Shown: piece after piece, positions 9,401 through 20,283 of the stretch
Numbering within the stretch: position 1 is the first letter of the stretch
Layout: every line of letters begins with the position of its first letter
DNA from: Lepus europaeus
Taxonomy: Eukaryota; Chordata; Mammalia; Lagomorpha; Leporidae
Assembly: GCF_033115175.1 (NCBI RefSeq)
Contig: NC_084833.1
Span: 55,576,716-55,640,715 of the forward strand
DNA: 64,000 bases
Direction: 5' to 3'
Translations under genes and position numbers: made by a program
The notes under the pieces: generated by a model
Told to the model about the DNA's origin: nothing
Database searches by the model: none
Seen by the model: only the letters and a program-made list of their open reading frames with translations

Positions 9401-9566
9401 CTTGCCCCATTCCCTCTGAAGCAGTTACTTGACCAGTTCACCACAAGTTCATCAGCTCGCCCTGAGAGTACAGGATCGTCGAAGCCAAAACGGGATGGTA
9501 GTGTTGTTCCTCGCACAGTAGTGCACGATAATGTTGTACGTGTGCTTTTCATTATAGCAGTGACTT
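6431..9566. other. Intergenic DNA upstream of WEE1, no gene seen
   Basis: No supported gene. The stretch at about 6,580-6,850 has phrases (GTGGGAATTACTGGGTCATAGG) reminiscent of very old LINE-derived sequence. There is a C run at 7,431-7,443 and a T run at 7,770-7,789. Open frames here are short and resemble nothing known to me. Confidence 0.6.
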
Positions 9567-9880
9567 TTTTTTTTTTTTTTGACAGGCAGAGTGGACAGTG
9601 AGAGAGAGAGTCAGAGAGAAAGGTCTGCCCCCACTGGCCACTGCAGCTGGCACACCGCGCTGATCCGAAGCCAGGAGCCAGGTGCTTATCCTGGTCTCCC
9701 ATGCAGGTGCAGGGTCCAAGCACTTGGGCCATCCTCCACTGCACTCCCGGGCCACAGCAGAGAGCTGGACTGGAAGAAGAGCAACCGAGACAGAATCTGG
9801 CGCCCCGACCGTAACTAGAACCTGGTGTGCCGGTGCCGCAGGTGGAGGATTAGCCTATTGAGCCGTGGCGCTGGCCTATA
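9567..9880 (-). repeat. CSINE type 1
   Basis: T run, then GACAGGCAGAGTGGACAGTG, ending GAGCCGTGGCGCTGGCC. The flanks AGCAGTGACTTTT and AGCAGTGACTTTT (9,558 and 9,883) are a target-site duplication. Confidence 0.92.
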
Positions 9881-11621
9881 GCAGTGACTTTTGAGAATAA
9901 TCTATACTAGTGAATAGTTATGCAGTCAGGAAATTCACCGCGTGTTTCTTGATAGCCCCCAGACTTGCTTCATATGGGCAGACAATGTATTTGCACAACC
10001 AAGATAATTAGAACAGAGAGAGCACTGACGTAATAGAAACTTGAGACGCATAACTGAGGAAAAGTGACTGCTGAGGGCCCCTGCTTTAATGAAGCGAGCA
10101 TTATTTCTTGTTATGCCTAATTGAGCTGTAAAGGCTGCTACTTCCATCCATGCTCCGAGTATTCCTATAGGGGAATTCACAGGCAGATTCCATTACGGCA
10201 CCTAGCTGCCAGTCCCTCATGTATATGGATTCTATACAAAGAGCTTGAGGACCTAAGATTCTCATTGGATTTTTGCTTGGGATCATCAGCTGCGAGAGCC
10301 CACGCTGTTGTACAGGTTGTGTCTGTGTGTGCATAGGACCTCAGCTGTAGCCAGCCTCCCTAGAGAAAGGAGCCCTTGCACCTGGTTGCTCCCGCTTATC
10401 TCAGCAGCTCTCCGCATGATGCAGGCCCCTCATCTTGAAAGATGTGATGGCGGCTGCAACTATGCTAACTACAAGATCTTTCCCAAGAGAAAATGCTGAC
10501 CACTGACCCAGATAAGGGGGGAGCTCTCCACCAGAGTAGTTTAAAACTGGAGCCTTCTGAAGCAGGTAGCCCAAAGAGTGTGCTTCCTATTCTGTGGACA
10601 TGGAGTACTCCCCACCCCCCTTATGGAGGCACAAAGGGCCGCTTTTCTCTATATTTGTAAGGCGTTTCAGTAACTGCAAAGGTCATTCCGCAGGAATGCC
10701 ATAAACGGGGGCTGGTGAGTGCCTCGAAGTGTCCAGGCACTCGATAAACATGTGGGTAATTGATTAATGGCCTCTCCTCTTGGGTTTAGACAGTCCACAG
10801 GAAATGACCTGGATGACCATGAGGGCTGCTGGGTGTGTGCTGGCCACACTGTGATGATTTAAACCAGCTTTGTTCAGCTTGCTGAGGCACAAAAGAAGGC
10901 ATGACTCTTCAGCAGTGAGTCAAGGGGCCTGCCTCATTAGGGGAGGGAAGGAGATAAGACAGACATCCCATGCTGGGCTTTTGTTAGCAACGGAGGCGGT
11001 GGGGGTGGCTCTGACTAGGTTTCAGACTCAGATGACTCAGTGGCCAGTCTGAGTTGGCTCTGAAGTTCTGTAAAGGCCCATGATGAGCTCAGGCCTGAGA
11101 GATGAGCTCATCCAGTGGGCGGAGAGCACCAGTCCTAGGCGATACCATCAGCTGTCTGGCTATGGAGAGACAGCCACGGGGGAAAAGATCCCGGTGCTGC
11201 ATGCACAAGTCCTCCGTGCCTGGGGTCCTCTGCTGAGCGTCCCCTGTGTTTGGGCGGTGCCCTCAGCCTACTCCCGGGCGGGCAGGCTGGCCTTGATGAA
11301 GTGAGAGCAGGAGAGCGGTGCAGCAGGGTGCTTCTGAGGGAGCTGTGAGGGAGCTGGGACAATGTTGGTGCCTGCGAGGTGGAGTCAGATGCTTCATGCA
11401 TTTCAGTTCATCTTTATGGGATCTCTCCAAGGCATGTGTGTGTGTGTGTGTGTATTTTACAGATGACGAGAATGAAACCCAGGGAAGCTAGAACCATGCC
11501 TGCATGGTACAACCAGCCAGGATTACTGAGACTGTCGCTGAGGTTGTACAATGATACTCCAAAAAGTCCATGGAAAAATGGAATTAAAACGTTAAGTATT
11601 TTTCTGGTCTGAAAATTTTTG
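9881..11621. other. Intergenic DNA, mostly unique
   Basis: No supported gene. Includes a GT run at 11,434-11,453, a weak MIR-like trace at about 11,455-11,490 (TTTTACAGATGACGAG), and a run at 11,555-11,600 (CTCCAAAAAGTCCATGGAAAA) that looks like an old dispersed repeat I cannot name. Confidence 0.55.
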
Positions 11622-11925
11622 CGGGGTGGGCGTTGTGGTACCATAGGTTCAGCGGCCACTTGAGATGCCTGCATTCTAAGTTGAGATACCTGGGATCAAG
11701 TCCCGCCTCCAGCCCAGCTTCCTGCAAGTGTGTCTGGGAGGTAGCACATGGCTTGGGTCCCTGCCATCCTTTGGGAGACCCAGATGGAGTTCCTGGCTTG
11801 TGGTTTCATGCTGGCCCAGCTCTGGCTGTTGCAGGCATTTGGGGAGTAAACTTCCCAGATGGAAGATCTCTCTCTCCCCCTCTTTCTCTGCCTTTCCAAT
11901 AAGTTAATAAATAATTTTTAAAAAT
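11622..11925 (+). repeat. CSINE type 3
   Basis: Head GGGGTGGGCGTTGTGGTACC, body with GCAGGCATTTGGGGAGTAAA, tail AATAAGTTAATAAATAA. Confidence 0.85.
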
Positions 11926-12026
11926 GTTTAAACCTATACATATAAGTGATTTTGAAAAAGATCATGATAAACACATCTTTTAAAAAATCATGTATGGATT
12001 CCCAAAATTTTTTCACCAAAATAATC

Positions 12027-12031
12027 ATATC
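12027..12031. repeat. ERV target-site duplication, left copy
   Basis: ATATC immediately before the first LTR base; repeated at 13062-13066. Confidence 0.75.
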
Positions 12032-12270
12032 TGGTAGCTTTGGGATCCGCAAGGAGGGAAGGCTTATACTTCCGGGAATGGAGAATCTCTACCTTTACTT
12101 CCAGGGAAAAAAAGTCCTTGTCAAGGTCCCTGCAGGTGCCTAAAGGTCAACCAATGAGGATCAGACCTGCCTCAACCTTTAACCCCCATGCCCTGAATCT
12201 ATAAAAGGAGCTCTCCCAATCTCTGACGTGCGACTTCCCCGGCCCCCGCTCTGTTGCTCTGTTGGGGCCG
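12032..12270 (+). mobile_element. Endogenous retroviral 5' LTR, 3'-truncated
   Basis: The first 239 bases match the complete LTR at 12728-13061 with roughly ten differences. It starts with TG, has CCAAT at 12151-12155 and a TATAAAAG box at 12200-12207, and breaks off just after GTTGGGGCCG, before the polyadenylation signal and U5. An internal deletion of the provirus explains the break. Confidence 0.8.
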
Positions 12271-12727
12271 CCACTTAATGTTGTATGATTATTCAAAATT
12301 TCTCTACATACAAACTCTGCTACCTGCAAAAGTTGAGTGGCCTTTCTCCTGGTCTTGGCTGGGATCATTTAAACCACGCCCATCAAACTGTCCCCACAAG
12401 GGTCCAGAGACACCCCCCCCTCATTTCCTCTCCTCTATGAAATCCTTTCATTACCTGGTTAATGCCACTCTTAGGATCATCAGTTGCTATTCTCACCCTG
12501 ACTTGTATACTACAGTGTCTGTTTAAGTGTTTATAGCAGGTGATAATGGAATGAACCAAGGCCTTCAGCAACCAGGCAGTCAGCCAGATGCTTCTCCATC
12601 CATTCATGCCTGTCCCTGCGGAGCCCCAAGATACCCCCAGTGGGCCCCGTAGACAATGTCCCCAGTCAGCAGGAAGTAGCCAGAGAGACTCATCGTCTCC
12701 CCATTTCCTATCATCAAAAGGTCAGGA
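12271..12727 (+). mobile_element. ERV internal remnant
   Basis: 457 bases lie between the two LTR copies. They contain no long frame and nothing I can assign to gag, pol or env. A purine-rich CAAAAGGTCAGGA directly precedes the 3' LTR, where a polypurine tract is expected. Nearly the whole coding interior has been lost. Confidence 0.6.
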
Positions 12728-13061
12728 TGGTAGCTTTGGGATCCGCAAGGAGGGAAGGCCTATACTTCCGGGAATGGAGAAGTCCCTACCTGTACTTCCG
12801 GGGAAGAAAAGTCCTTGTCAAGGTCCCTGCAGGTGCCTAAAGGTCAACCAATGAGGATCAGACCTGCCTCAACCTTTAACCCCCATGCCCTGAATCTGTA
12901 AAAGGAGCTCTCCCAATCTCTGACGCGCGACTTCCCCGGCCCCCGCTCTGTTGCTCTGTTGGGGCCGTGGAACCTTGTCTGGGAGCGGAACCCCAATAAA
13001 AGCCTGTGAATTAATTGATTTGTCTGCCTGGGAAGATTTGTTATGCGCCGGACACCTTGCA
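12728..13061 (+). mobile_element. Endogenous retroviral 3' LTR, complete
   Basis: A 334-base LTR beginning TG and ending CA, with CCAAT at 12848-12852, a TATA position mutated to TGTAAAAG (12898-12905) and AATAAA at 12995-13000. It is followed by the ATATC duplication. The 5-bp duplication suits several ERV classes, so I do not assign a family. Confidence 0.85.
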
Positions 13062-13066
13062 ATATC
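13062..13066. repeat. ERV target-site duplication, right copy
   Basis: ATATC directly after the terminal CA of the 3' LTR. Confidence 0.75.
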
Positions 13067-13069
13067 CTT

Positions 13070-13331
13070 TAAAAAAAATTTAAAGATTTATTTATGTATT
13101 TGAAAGACAGGCAGAGGCAGAGAGAGACAGAAATCTTCCATCCACTGGTTCACTCCCCAAATAGCCTCAATGACCAGGACTGGGCCAGACTGAAGTCAAG
13201 TCTTCCACATGGGTGCAAGGGCCTAAGAAGGGAGCTGGATCAGAAATGGAGCAACTGGGACTTGAATCATCCCATATAGGATGCACGTGCTGCAGGTGAT
13301 GGCTTAACCCACTATGCCACAGCGCTGGCCC
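13070..13331 (-). repeat. CSINE type 2
   Basis: AAAGATTTATTTATGTATTTGA tail side on the left, CCACAGCGCTGGCCC head on the right. Confidence 0.9.
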
Positions 13332-13339
13332 TTACAATT

Positions 13340-13602
13340 TTTTAAAAAATTATTTTATTTATTTGAGAGGCAGAAACCAGGAATGGAACAGGCCAAAGCT
13401 AGGAGCCAGAAACTCAATCCAGGTTTCCCACATGGGTGCCAGTGACCCAACTACCTGAGTCATCAACTGTTACCTCCCAAGGTATGCATTAGCAGGAAGC
13501 AGGAATCAGAAGCAGGGTTGGGACTTGAATTCCGGTCATCTGATATGAGATGAAGACATCTCAATGGAGGCCTTAACCCCTAGGCCAAATGCCTGCCCCC
13601 AG
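13340..13602 (-). repeat. CSINE type 3
   Basis: Diverged copy with ATTTGAGAGGCAGA, ATTAGCAGGAAGC and CCTAGGCCAAATGCCTGCCCC landmarks. Confidence 0.8.
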
Positions 13603-14130
13603 ACTTACCTTTTAACTCCATTGCTCACAAACTTTTTGAAGTACTTTTATATTCCTACTGGCTTTGAAATCTGATTCTTCCAGCGGTGGGGTAAGCTGAA
13701 GGGCGAGGATTAAGTAAGAGACTTGGTGGAGATAGGGCTGCCATGCGCAGCTGGTGGGCCAGTGGGCTCAGCATCTTGAAGTCCAGGGCCCTGTGCCCTG
13801 AGAGCAGGGCCCACAGCCTGATGGTGTCAGCATGGAAGTGGGGTCTGGATGCAGTCCCACATGCATCTTTGCCTTTTTGGTTTCAGCATAAAACCTGAAT
13901 GTCCAAAATCACAGGCTGGTACCATCCTATGTCAGGGAAGTTAGCGGGAAGTGCATTCTTACCTACTGTTGGGGTGGGTGTGAGGTGGTGCCATTTTTAA
14001 AAGATTGTTCTAATGATTTATATTATAGTTTAAATACTCATACTCTGACCTAGCAATTCTATTGAAACATTTGTACAGATTTACAAAAATATGTAAAAGC
14101 ATGTGTTTGATGTACTATTCATTCAATCAT
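13603..14130. other. Intergenic DNA, nothing recognised
   Basis: No gene or clear repeat; AT-rich at its right end. Confidence 0.5.
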
Positions 14131-14432
14131 TTTTTAAAAGAGATTTATTTATTTATTTAGAAAGTCAGAATTGGGGGGACGAGCAGAGTGAGAGAGACAT
14201 CTTCCGTCTTCCATCTGCTGGTTCACTCTCCAGCTGGCCGCAATGGCCAGGGCTGGTCCAGGCTGAAGCTAGGAGCTAAGAGCTTCACCCAAGTCTTCCA
14301 TGTGGGTGCAGGGGCCCAAACACTTGTCTTCTGCTGCTTGTCCCAGGCCATTAGCAGGGAGTTGGAATGGAAGTGGAGCAGCCGGGACTTGAATCAGCAC
14401 CCTTATGGCATGCTGGCATCGCAGTGTGTTTA
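14131..14432 (-). repeat. CSINE type 2, head truncated
   Basis: TATTTATTTATTTAGAAAGTC tail; body to TGCTGGCATCGCAGTG; the head box is degraded. Confidence 0.82.
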
Positions 14433-14626
14433 ATGAGATTCTATCCTGGGCCTGGCACCTGCTGGGCAGTGGCAACACAGCAGTGATGTTGAAGTCCTTA
14501 CCTTATTTTGAAATGTTTGAGGCCTCTAGTGGGGGTAGACAACACATAAGTAAACACATACACATACACTCACACACACACACACAAATGTCCAGTAGTA
14601 ATAAGTGATATAAAAGGAGAAAGCGC

Positions 14627-14948
14627 AGGGGCAGCTGTCTGACCTCGCAGGGGAGGCCCAGATTAAGATCCCTCCCTCCCCCCCATACCACATTGGAGTG
14701 CCAGGGTTCATTTCCTGGCTCCAGCTTCTTGCCAGTGCAGACACTAAGAGGCAGCAGGTGGTGACTCAAGGAATTGGGTTCCTGCTATCCATGTGGGAGA
14801 CCTGGATTGTGTTCCCAGGTCCCGGCTCTGGCTTCAGCTTCAGCCCCAGCCTCAGCTGCAGCCAGAGTGGGCGTTTACTGAGTGAGGCAGGCAGATAGGA
14901 GCCTCTCTCTGTCTCTCTCTCTAGTTCGCTCTCATACAAATTTTTTTA
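14627..14948 (+). repeat. CSINE type 3
   Basis: Diverged body with GGCAGCAGGTGGTGACTCAA, CT run and a short T/A tail; a CA run at 14,570-14,586 lies just upstream. Confidence 0.7.
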
Positions 14949-15267
14949 AAAAACAGATTTATTTTATTTATTTGAAAGAGTTACAGAGAGAAGTAGAGAC
15001 AGAGAGTTCTTCTATCCGCTGGTTCACTCCCCAATTAGCTACAACAGCCAGAGCTGAGCCTATCAGAAGCCAGGAGCCAGGGGCTTCTTCTAGGTCTCCC
15101 ATGCGGGTGCAGGGGTCCAAGAACTTGGGCCATCCTCTGCTGTTTTCCCAGGCCATAGCAGGGAGCTGGATCGGAAAAGGAGCAGCCAGGACTTGAACTG
15201 GCAGCCATATGGGATGCCGGCGCTGAAGTCCAGGGCTTTAACCTTGTGCGTCACAGTACAGGTCCCA
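14949..15267 (-). repeat. CSINE type 2
   Basis: ATTTATTTGAAAGAGTTACAGAG tail; body complete; head reduced to CGTCACAGTACAGGTCCC. Confidence 0.88.
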
Positions 15268-15548
15268 TAATACAAATATTTTTTAAAGCAAGCAGAGTGA
15301 GGGATTAAGAAGTAGTAGAGGGCTGGAGGGAGGTGCTGTTTAGGGAGTTCAGGAATGCTTTCCTGAGGGGACAGCGTCTGCGCAGGAACCTGAATGAAGG
15401 GAAGAAATCTGCCCAATGGAGATGGGCAAGTTTATGATGGCAAAACTTGGCGTCACTTATGTCACCAAAAACTGCACTGCCTATGGAATAATGAACCAGA
15501 GCTGTAGTATGAACAAAGTGGAAAGATGTCTATGAAATAATGGGGAAA

Positions 15549-15890
15549 GGGCCGGCGCCGCGGCTCAATAGGCTAATCCTCCGCCTGTGGCACCGGCACA
15601 ACGGGTTCTAGTCCCGGTCGGGGCGCCGGATTCTATCCCGGTTGCCCCTCTTCCAGGCCAGCTCTCTGTTATGGCCCGGGAAGGCAGTGGAGGATGGCCC
15701 AAGTCCTTGGGCCCTGCACCCGCATGGGAGACCAGGAGAAGCACCTGGCTCCTGGCTTCAGATCAGCATGATGGGCTGGCAGCTGTGGCAGCCACTGGAG
15801 GGTGAACCAATGGCAAAAGGAAGACCTTTCTCTCTGTCTCTCTCTCACTGTCCACTCTGCCTGTCAAAAAAAAATTAATTAAAAAAAATA
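15549..15890 (+). repeat. CSINE type 1
   Basis: GGCCGGCGCCGCGGCTCAAT head and CTGTCAAAAAAAAATTAATT tail; target duplication AATGGGGAAAGG at 15539-15550 and 15893-15904. Confidence 0.93.
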
Positions 15891-15967
15891 ACAATGGGGA
15901 AAGGGGAATTGCTAATGTGGAATAATTCCATTAAAAAGCAGTAACAAGAAAACAACCTAAAACAAAC

Positions 15968-16280
15968 TTTTTTTATTATTTATTTATTTATTGGAAAGTC
16001 GGAGTTACACAGAGAGAGAGAGGTCTTCCATCCGATGGTTCACTCTCCAATTGGCAGCAGCGGCCGGAGGTGCACCGATCCGAAGCCAGGAGCCAGGAGC
16101 TTCTTCTGGGTCTCCCACGCAGGTGCAGGGGTCCAAGGACTTGGGCTATCTTCCACTGCTTTCCCAGGCCAAAGCAGGGAGCTGGATTGGAAGTGGAGCA
16201 GCCGGGGCTCAAACCAGTGCCCAAATGGGATGCCGGTGCTTTAGGCCAGGGTGTTAAACCCACTGCGCCACGGCGTCGGC
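15968..16280 (-). repeat. CSINE type 2
   Basis: ATTTATTTATTTATTGGAAAG tail, head CCACGGCGTCGGC. Confidence 0.92.
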
Positions 16281-16382
16281 TTTTTTATTTATTTATTTAT
16301 TTATTTTTAAGGGAAAAGGTTTATTGTCAGGTGGGGGAAACCTGACAGGCTGTCTCCCTGTGCACGAGAGAACGGCAGCCTG

Positions 16383-16418
<36 letters not shown>
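16281..16418 (-). mobile_element. Possible retroelement or retrogene 3' end
   Basis: On the minus strand a 60-base GC-balanced segment leads to ACAATAAACC (a polyadenylation signal), then a TAAA-repeat tail (16281-16308). A 36-A run (16383-16418) bounds it on the other side. The parent is not recognised; an LTR end or an mRNA-derived insert are both possible. Confidence 0.35.
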
Positions 16419-16419
<1 letters not shown>

Positions 16420-16961
16420 CATTTATCACAGGGGAATATATCTAGAGAAATATGCAAAATTGTCAACGAGTCTAACCCTGAGGGTTGTTGTGTGGATTAC
16501 AGAGGGAGCAGTTGGAGGACCCGGAGCCTGCTCACTGGAGGGCCTGGAGGAAAGCCTGGCACCACCCCATGCCAGGGAGCCAGCCCCTTGCCTCTTCTGC
16601 CATACTCGGAGTTCCTGTCTCTTCCCCGTCACCTGGGCCTGGGCCATCTTTCCTGCAGCCCTTTCAGCCTCCTCTGGCTTTGCCCTTGGGAAAAGGGCCT
16701 GTGCTTCTGCTTCCCAAGCCGCCGCATCAGTGAGACTGGCCCTCCCACCTGTCCCAGACAAGCAGCCTTGTGCTCTGACGCTGATAATAAAGACCCTCTG
16801 GCTCTGCACAGCCCACTTCTGAGTGCAGGGGACAAGCCATTGTACCTGGTTCTCAGCTGCAGAATGCTGGGACTGCTCACATGGTACGGCCAGTGTCACT
16901 GAGGCACCTGCCACCCATTCAAGGCTTTTCAGAAGGCAAGCCTTGTTTCATTCATTATTTG
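16419..16961. other. Unassigned 0.5-kb GC-balanced segment
   Basis: Open frames of 80-160 codons occur on both strands, but none resembles a known protein, there is no splice context, and the frames stay open mainly because of base composition. Left unassigned. Confidence 0.4.
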
Positions 16962-17286
16962 TTTGTTTTTAAAGATTATTTATTTGAGAGGCAGAGTTAC
17001 AGACAGAGTGAAAGATAGAGATCTTCCATCCACTGGTTCACTCCCCAAATGGCTGCAACCGCTGGAGCTGAGCCAGTCTGAGGCCAGAAGTCAGGAGTCA
17101 GGAACTTCTTCCAGGGCTCCCAGATGGGTTCAGGGGACCAAGCACTTGGGCCGTCTTCTGCTGCCTTCCATGCCATTAGCAGGGAGCTGGATTGGAAGTG
17201 GAACATCCTGGATTCAAACTGGCACCCAGATGGGATGCCAGCACTGCAGGAGAAGGCTTAACCTGCTACGCCACAGCTCCAGCCCC
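16962..17286 (-). repeat. CSINE type 2
   Basis: AAAGATTATTTATTTGAGAGG tail, head CTACGCCACAGCTCCAGCCCC. Confidence 0.9.
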
Positions 17287-17412
17287 TCGTTCATTGTTTT
17301 GCTTTCATGCCCACTCTCACCCTCCACTCCCAAGCTCTGCTGACTTCCAGGGCCCTGGGTACAAATGTGCTTGTCAACCAATTGTTAGAAACAACACAAG
17401 CACACAGAAAAA

Positions 17413-17590
17413 TGGCCAGGGTCCCTGCCAGCCACGTGGGAGACCCAGATGGAGTTGCAGGCTCCCAGCTTTGGCCTGGCCCGCGCTGAATGTTGCAGGC
17501 ATTCCTGGAGTGGACCTGTGTGTGGAAGATCTTTCTGTCTCTTTCTCTCAGTGTGTCTTTTCCTTTCAAATAAATTTTAAAAATTAAAAA
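17413..17590 (+). repeat. CSINE type 3, 5'-truncated
   Basis: Only the 3' half is present, from AGGGTCCCTGCCAGCCACG to AAATAAATTTTAAAAATTAA. Confidence 0.8.
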
Positions 17591-17668
17591 ACGTATAGGG
17601 GTTCAATAACTGATATCCCACAGTGTGGTCTGACCGGCTTTGAATTTGCACTAAAGAAAAGCAGTCTG

Positions 17669-17820
17669 GGGGCCGGTGCTGTGGCGCAGCAGGTTAATGC
17701 CCTGGCCTGAAGCACCAGCATTCCATATGGGTGCCGGTTCAAGACCCGGCTGCTCCACTTCCCATCCAGCTCTCTGCCTCTCCTCTCTCTGTGTAACTCT
17801 GACTTTCAAGTAAAATAAAA
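17669..17820 (+). repeat. CSINE type 2 with internal deletion
   Basis: Head GGGGGCCGGTGCTGTGGCGC to CAGCTCTCTGCC joins straight to the CTCTCCTCTCTCTGTGTAAC tail, so the middle of about 170 bases is missing. Confidence 0.85.
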
Positions 17821-17864
17821 AAGACGTTGTTGCTGTCAAAATAAATAGATAAATAAAAACTTTA

Positions 17865-17906
17865 AAAAAAAAGGAAAGAAAGAAAGAAGGAAAGAAAGAA
17901 AGAAAA
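17865..17906. repeat. GAAA microsatellite
   Basis: A-rich run grading into GAAA and GAAGG units, next to the SINE tail. Confidence 0.85.
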
Positions 17907-19905
17907 GCAGTCTGGGAACCAAGATTTTCTGTCTGCCTTCCTGCTAGCTCCTACCTCCCACCCCTCTGCCTTCCCTAAACCAGAGGGAGGGGTTTTCTCC
18001 AAAGTTCTTTTTTCTCTTTGGTTCCAGAAGGGGTGCAGTTGTCTTGAGCAGCATCTGTATGACCTCATCAGTCTGGAATCTCATTTTCTTCCACCGGAAT
18101 GCAGATTAACTTACAGGAAGGAAGAACAAAGTGGACGCCACGTCCAGGGCCCAGATGAATTTTGTCCCGGGTCAGTGTCTGCTTTTCGGCCCCGTTCATC
18201 TCCCCTACAAATAATTTACTCCACCTCTCCCCAGGAAACCCCTACCTCCGTTTCTTTTTGTAGCTCAAAATGTTATTTAAGCTTCCACCATTTGGCCCTT
18301 CTTTGAGTCTCATTATTTTGTGTGAATCCCATGCACAGATGCACACAATTAATTTGTGTGTCTTTTTTCCCATTAATCCAGTTAATCCATTGTCACTTTA
18401 TTTCAGACGACTCAAATATCAAACCAGAAGGCAGAGGGGAGGTTTCTTTTGCCACAAAGCTCAGAGAAAAGAGTGTCCTGGCCAAAGTTCAGGTAGTTCA
18501 TGTCCTAGAAGGAGCCATGTGGCCGTGGATTGCGCCTGGCCTTCCACAGCGCCTCCTGCTGGTGGCCAACCCCAGCGCCCGCCAGCTGGCTTTTCATTCA
18601 TTAACCGCTTTCCTTTCTTTTTGGCTTTGCGATACCTCCAAGTCTCCGCAGCTTCATAATAGTGAAGCCCACTTTTGCAGGGACGGGGCGGGGGGGTAGA
18701 GGGTGCATTTTTCTGTTGCTCCTGCTTTTGTGGTTAAAGAACATGAAGCAATTTCAGGAAGTCAGAACAGCCCCAAAGCAGTGGGGAAACCTGCCGGAGC
18801 AGTTTTACACGGGTAAGGCTTCTGGTGAGTGGGGGACTGCTCCCATGTGGGGCCTGGGGCCCTGCAGGGCCCTCCACTGCACAAAAGCCCTGCTGCTGGC
18901 TCGGAGCCAGAGGTCTCCGTTGGTAAAAGACAAGCGAGCCGGGGCTTTCTCAGAGAAACTGCAGGATTGCGTCCAAGTTCCTGAGACTGAGTCTGCAGCC
19001 GGCAGGAGAGCAGTGGTTTGCTCCCTCACGTTCTCGGGCTGGGGGCCCTGGGGCTGGGGGCCCCTGCATCCACCGGGAGACCCTGCAGACATGGGGCCAC
19101 CAAGGGAACACGTAGGGGCCACAGTGGAGCCCTAAGTGTTCTCATTGTCTTCTACTCGAATGCAGAAAGGCTGGCCGAGAAACCTTTTGCCGGCTGAGTT
19201 TTCTTTTGTCTGTGGGTGCAATCATGCTGAATTTGGAGCATGCCTCGCTCTTAGCATGACCCCGTGTCCTTGCATTCTAGCTCCGCTCTGGCAGCAGAAT
19301 GAGGCTCTGTGCAGAGAACTGAGGGTGCCTGTGTACTTAAGCCAGGTGAGTTCCGAGCTGGAGGGAACAGCTGGAGACCACCTGTGCTCCCCTGCTGGGC
19401 CTCCAAGTCACGCATGGGGGCAGAGAGAGAGGGGCTGGCGGGAGTGCACCCCTCAGTAGGACAGGCCATGGGATCTGTGGGGCTCAGGACAGAATGAAAC
19501 CACGAGGCCTCCTGGTCCAAAAGCAGGAAGAAAGTGCTCTTACAGGTAGCCATGAAGCCAGGTGCAGACAGGCAAATGTCAGGGATGGACAGCAGTCAGA
19601 TGCATAGAGATGGAAAACAGAACAGGGCTGTGCGCAGGGGTCGCGCTGTTGTTCAGGGGTTCAGGTTTCCGTTTGGGGTGATGGAAAGGTGTGGTGATGA
19701 TGGCCACGTAGCAGTGTGAACCCTTATTGCCCAGGAAAGGCGTGTCGGCGGTGGTTAGGAGTACATCTGTGTCATTTATGTGTTACTACACATGTGCAAA
19801 GGTAGGCGTAGTGTTTTCTCTCTATTGTAGTTTCTTTCTTGACTTATAGTGGGTTTTGTTTGCTGTTTAATTGTTGTAAGTAAAGAAAAACTTCAAAAAT
19901 AAGCT
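17907..19905. other. 2-kb repeat-free intergenic block
   Basis: The longest SINE-free stretch between the genes besides the CpG island. No convincing gene: the longest frames (125-157 codons at 18,270-19,135) are not recognisable and lack splice or promoter support. SINE exclusion could mark regulatory DNA but is not evidence by itself. Confidence 0.45.
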
Positions 19906-20231
19906 TTTTTTAAAAAAGATTTATTTATTTATTTGAAAGAGTAACAGAGAAAGAAGGAGATGCAGAGCGAGAGAGAAGTCTTCCATCTACTGCTTCACTC
20001 CCAAGTTGGCCACAATGGCCGGAGCTGCGCCAATCTGAGCCAGGAGCTTCCTCTGGGTCTCCCACTTGGGTGCAGGGGCCCAAGGACTTGGGCCATCTTC
20101 CACTGCTTTCCCAGGCCATAGCAGAGAGCTGGATCAGAAGTGGAGCAGCTGAGACTCGAACCAGTGCCCATATGGGATGCCAGCACTGCAGGCGGTGGCT
20201 TTACCCGCTATGCCACAGCGCTGGCCCCCCC
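19906..20231 (-). repeat. CSINE type 2
   Basis: AAAGATTTATTTATTTATTTGA tail, head TATGCCACAGCGCTGGCCCC. Confidence 0.93.
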
Positions 20232-20283
20232 AAAATTAAGCTTTAAGTATGAATTCTACCCTTCATTTTTGTATTAGGCAATT

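Noticed and set aside
15587..15805. Recurring 60-140 codon frames in type 1 SINEs (for example here and at 21308-21811, 28359-28679, 35764-35976, 53264-53644, 62110-62403)
   Set aside because: The same peptide-like strings recur at every CSINE on both strands, so they are translations of SINE sequence and not genes.
16426..16914. 162-codon minus-strand frame
   Set aside because: Overlapping frames of similar length exist on both strands; no family resemblance, no exon structure.
18662..19135. 157-codon plus-strand frame in the intergenic region
   Set aside because: Not recognisable as any protein, no start context or promoter, moderate GC explains the length.
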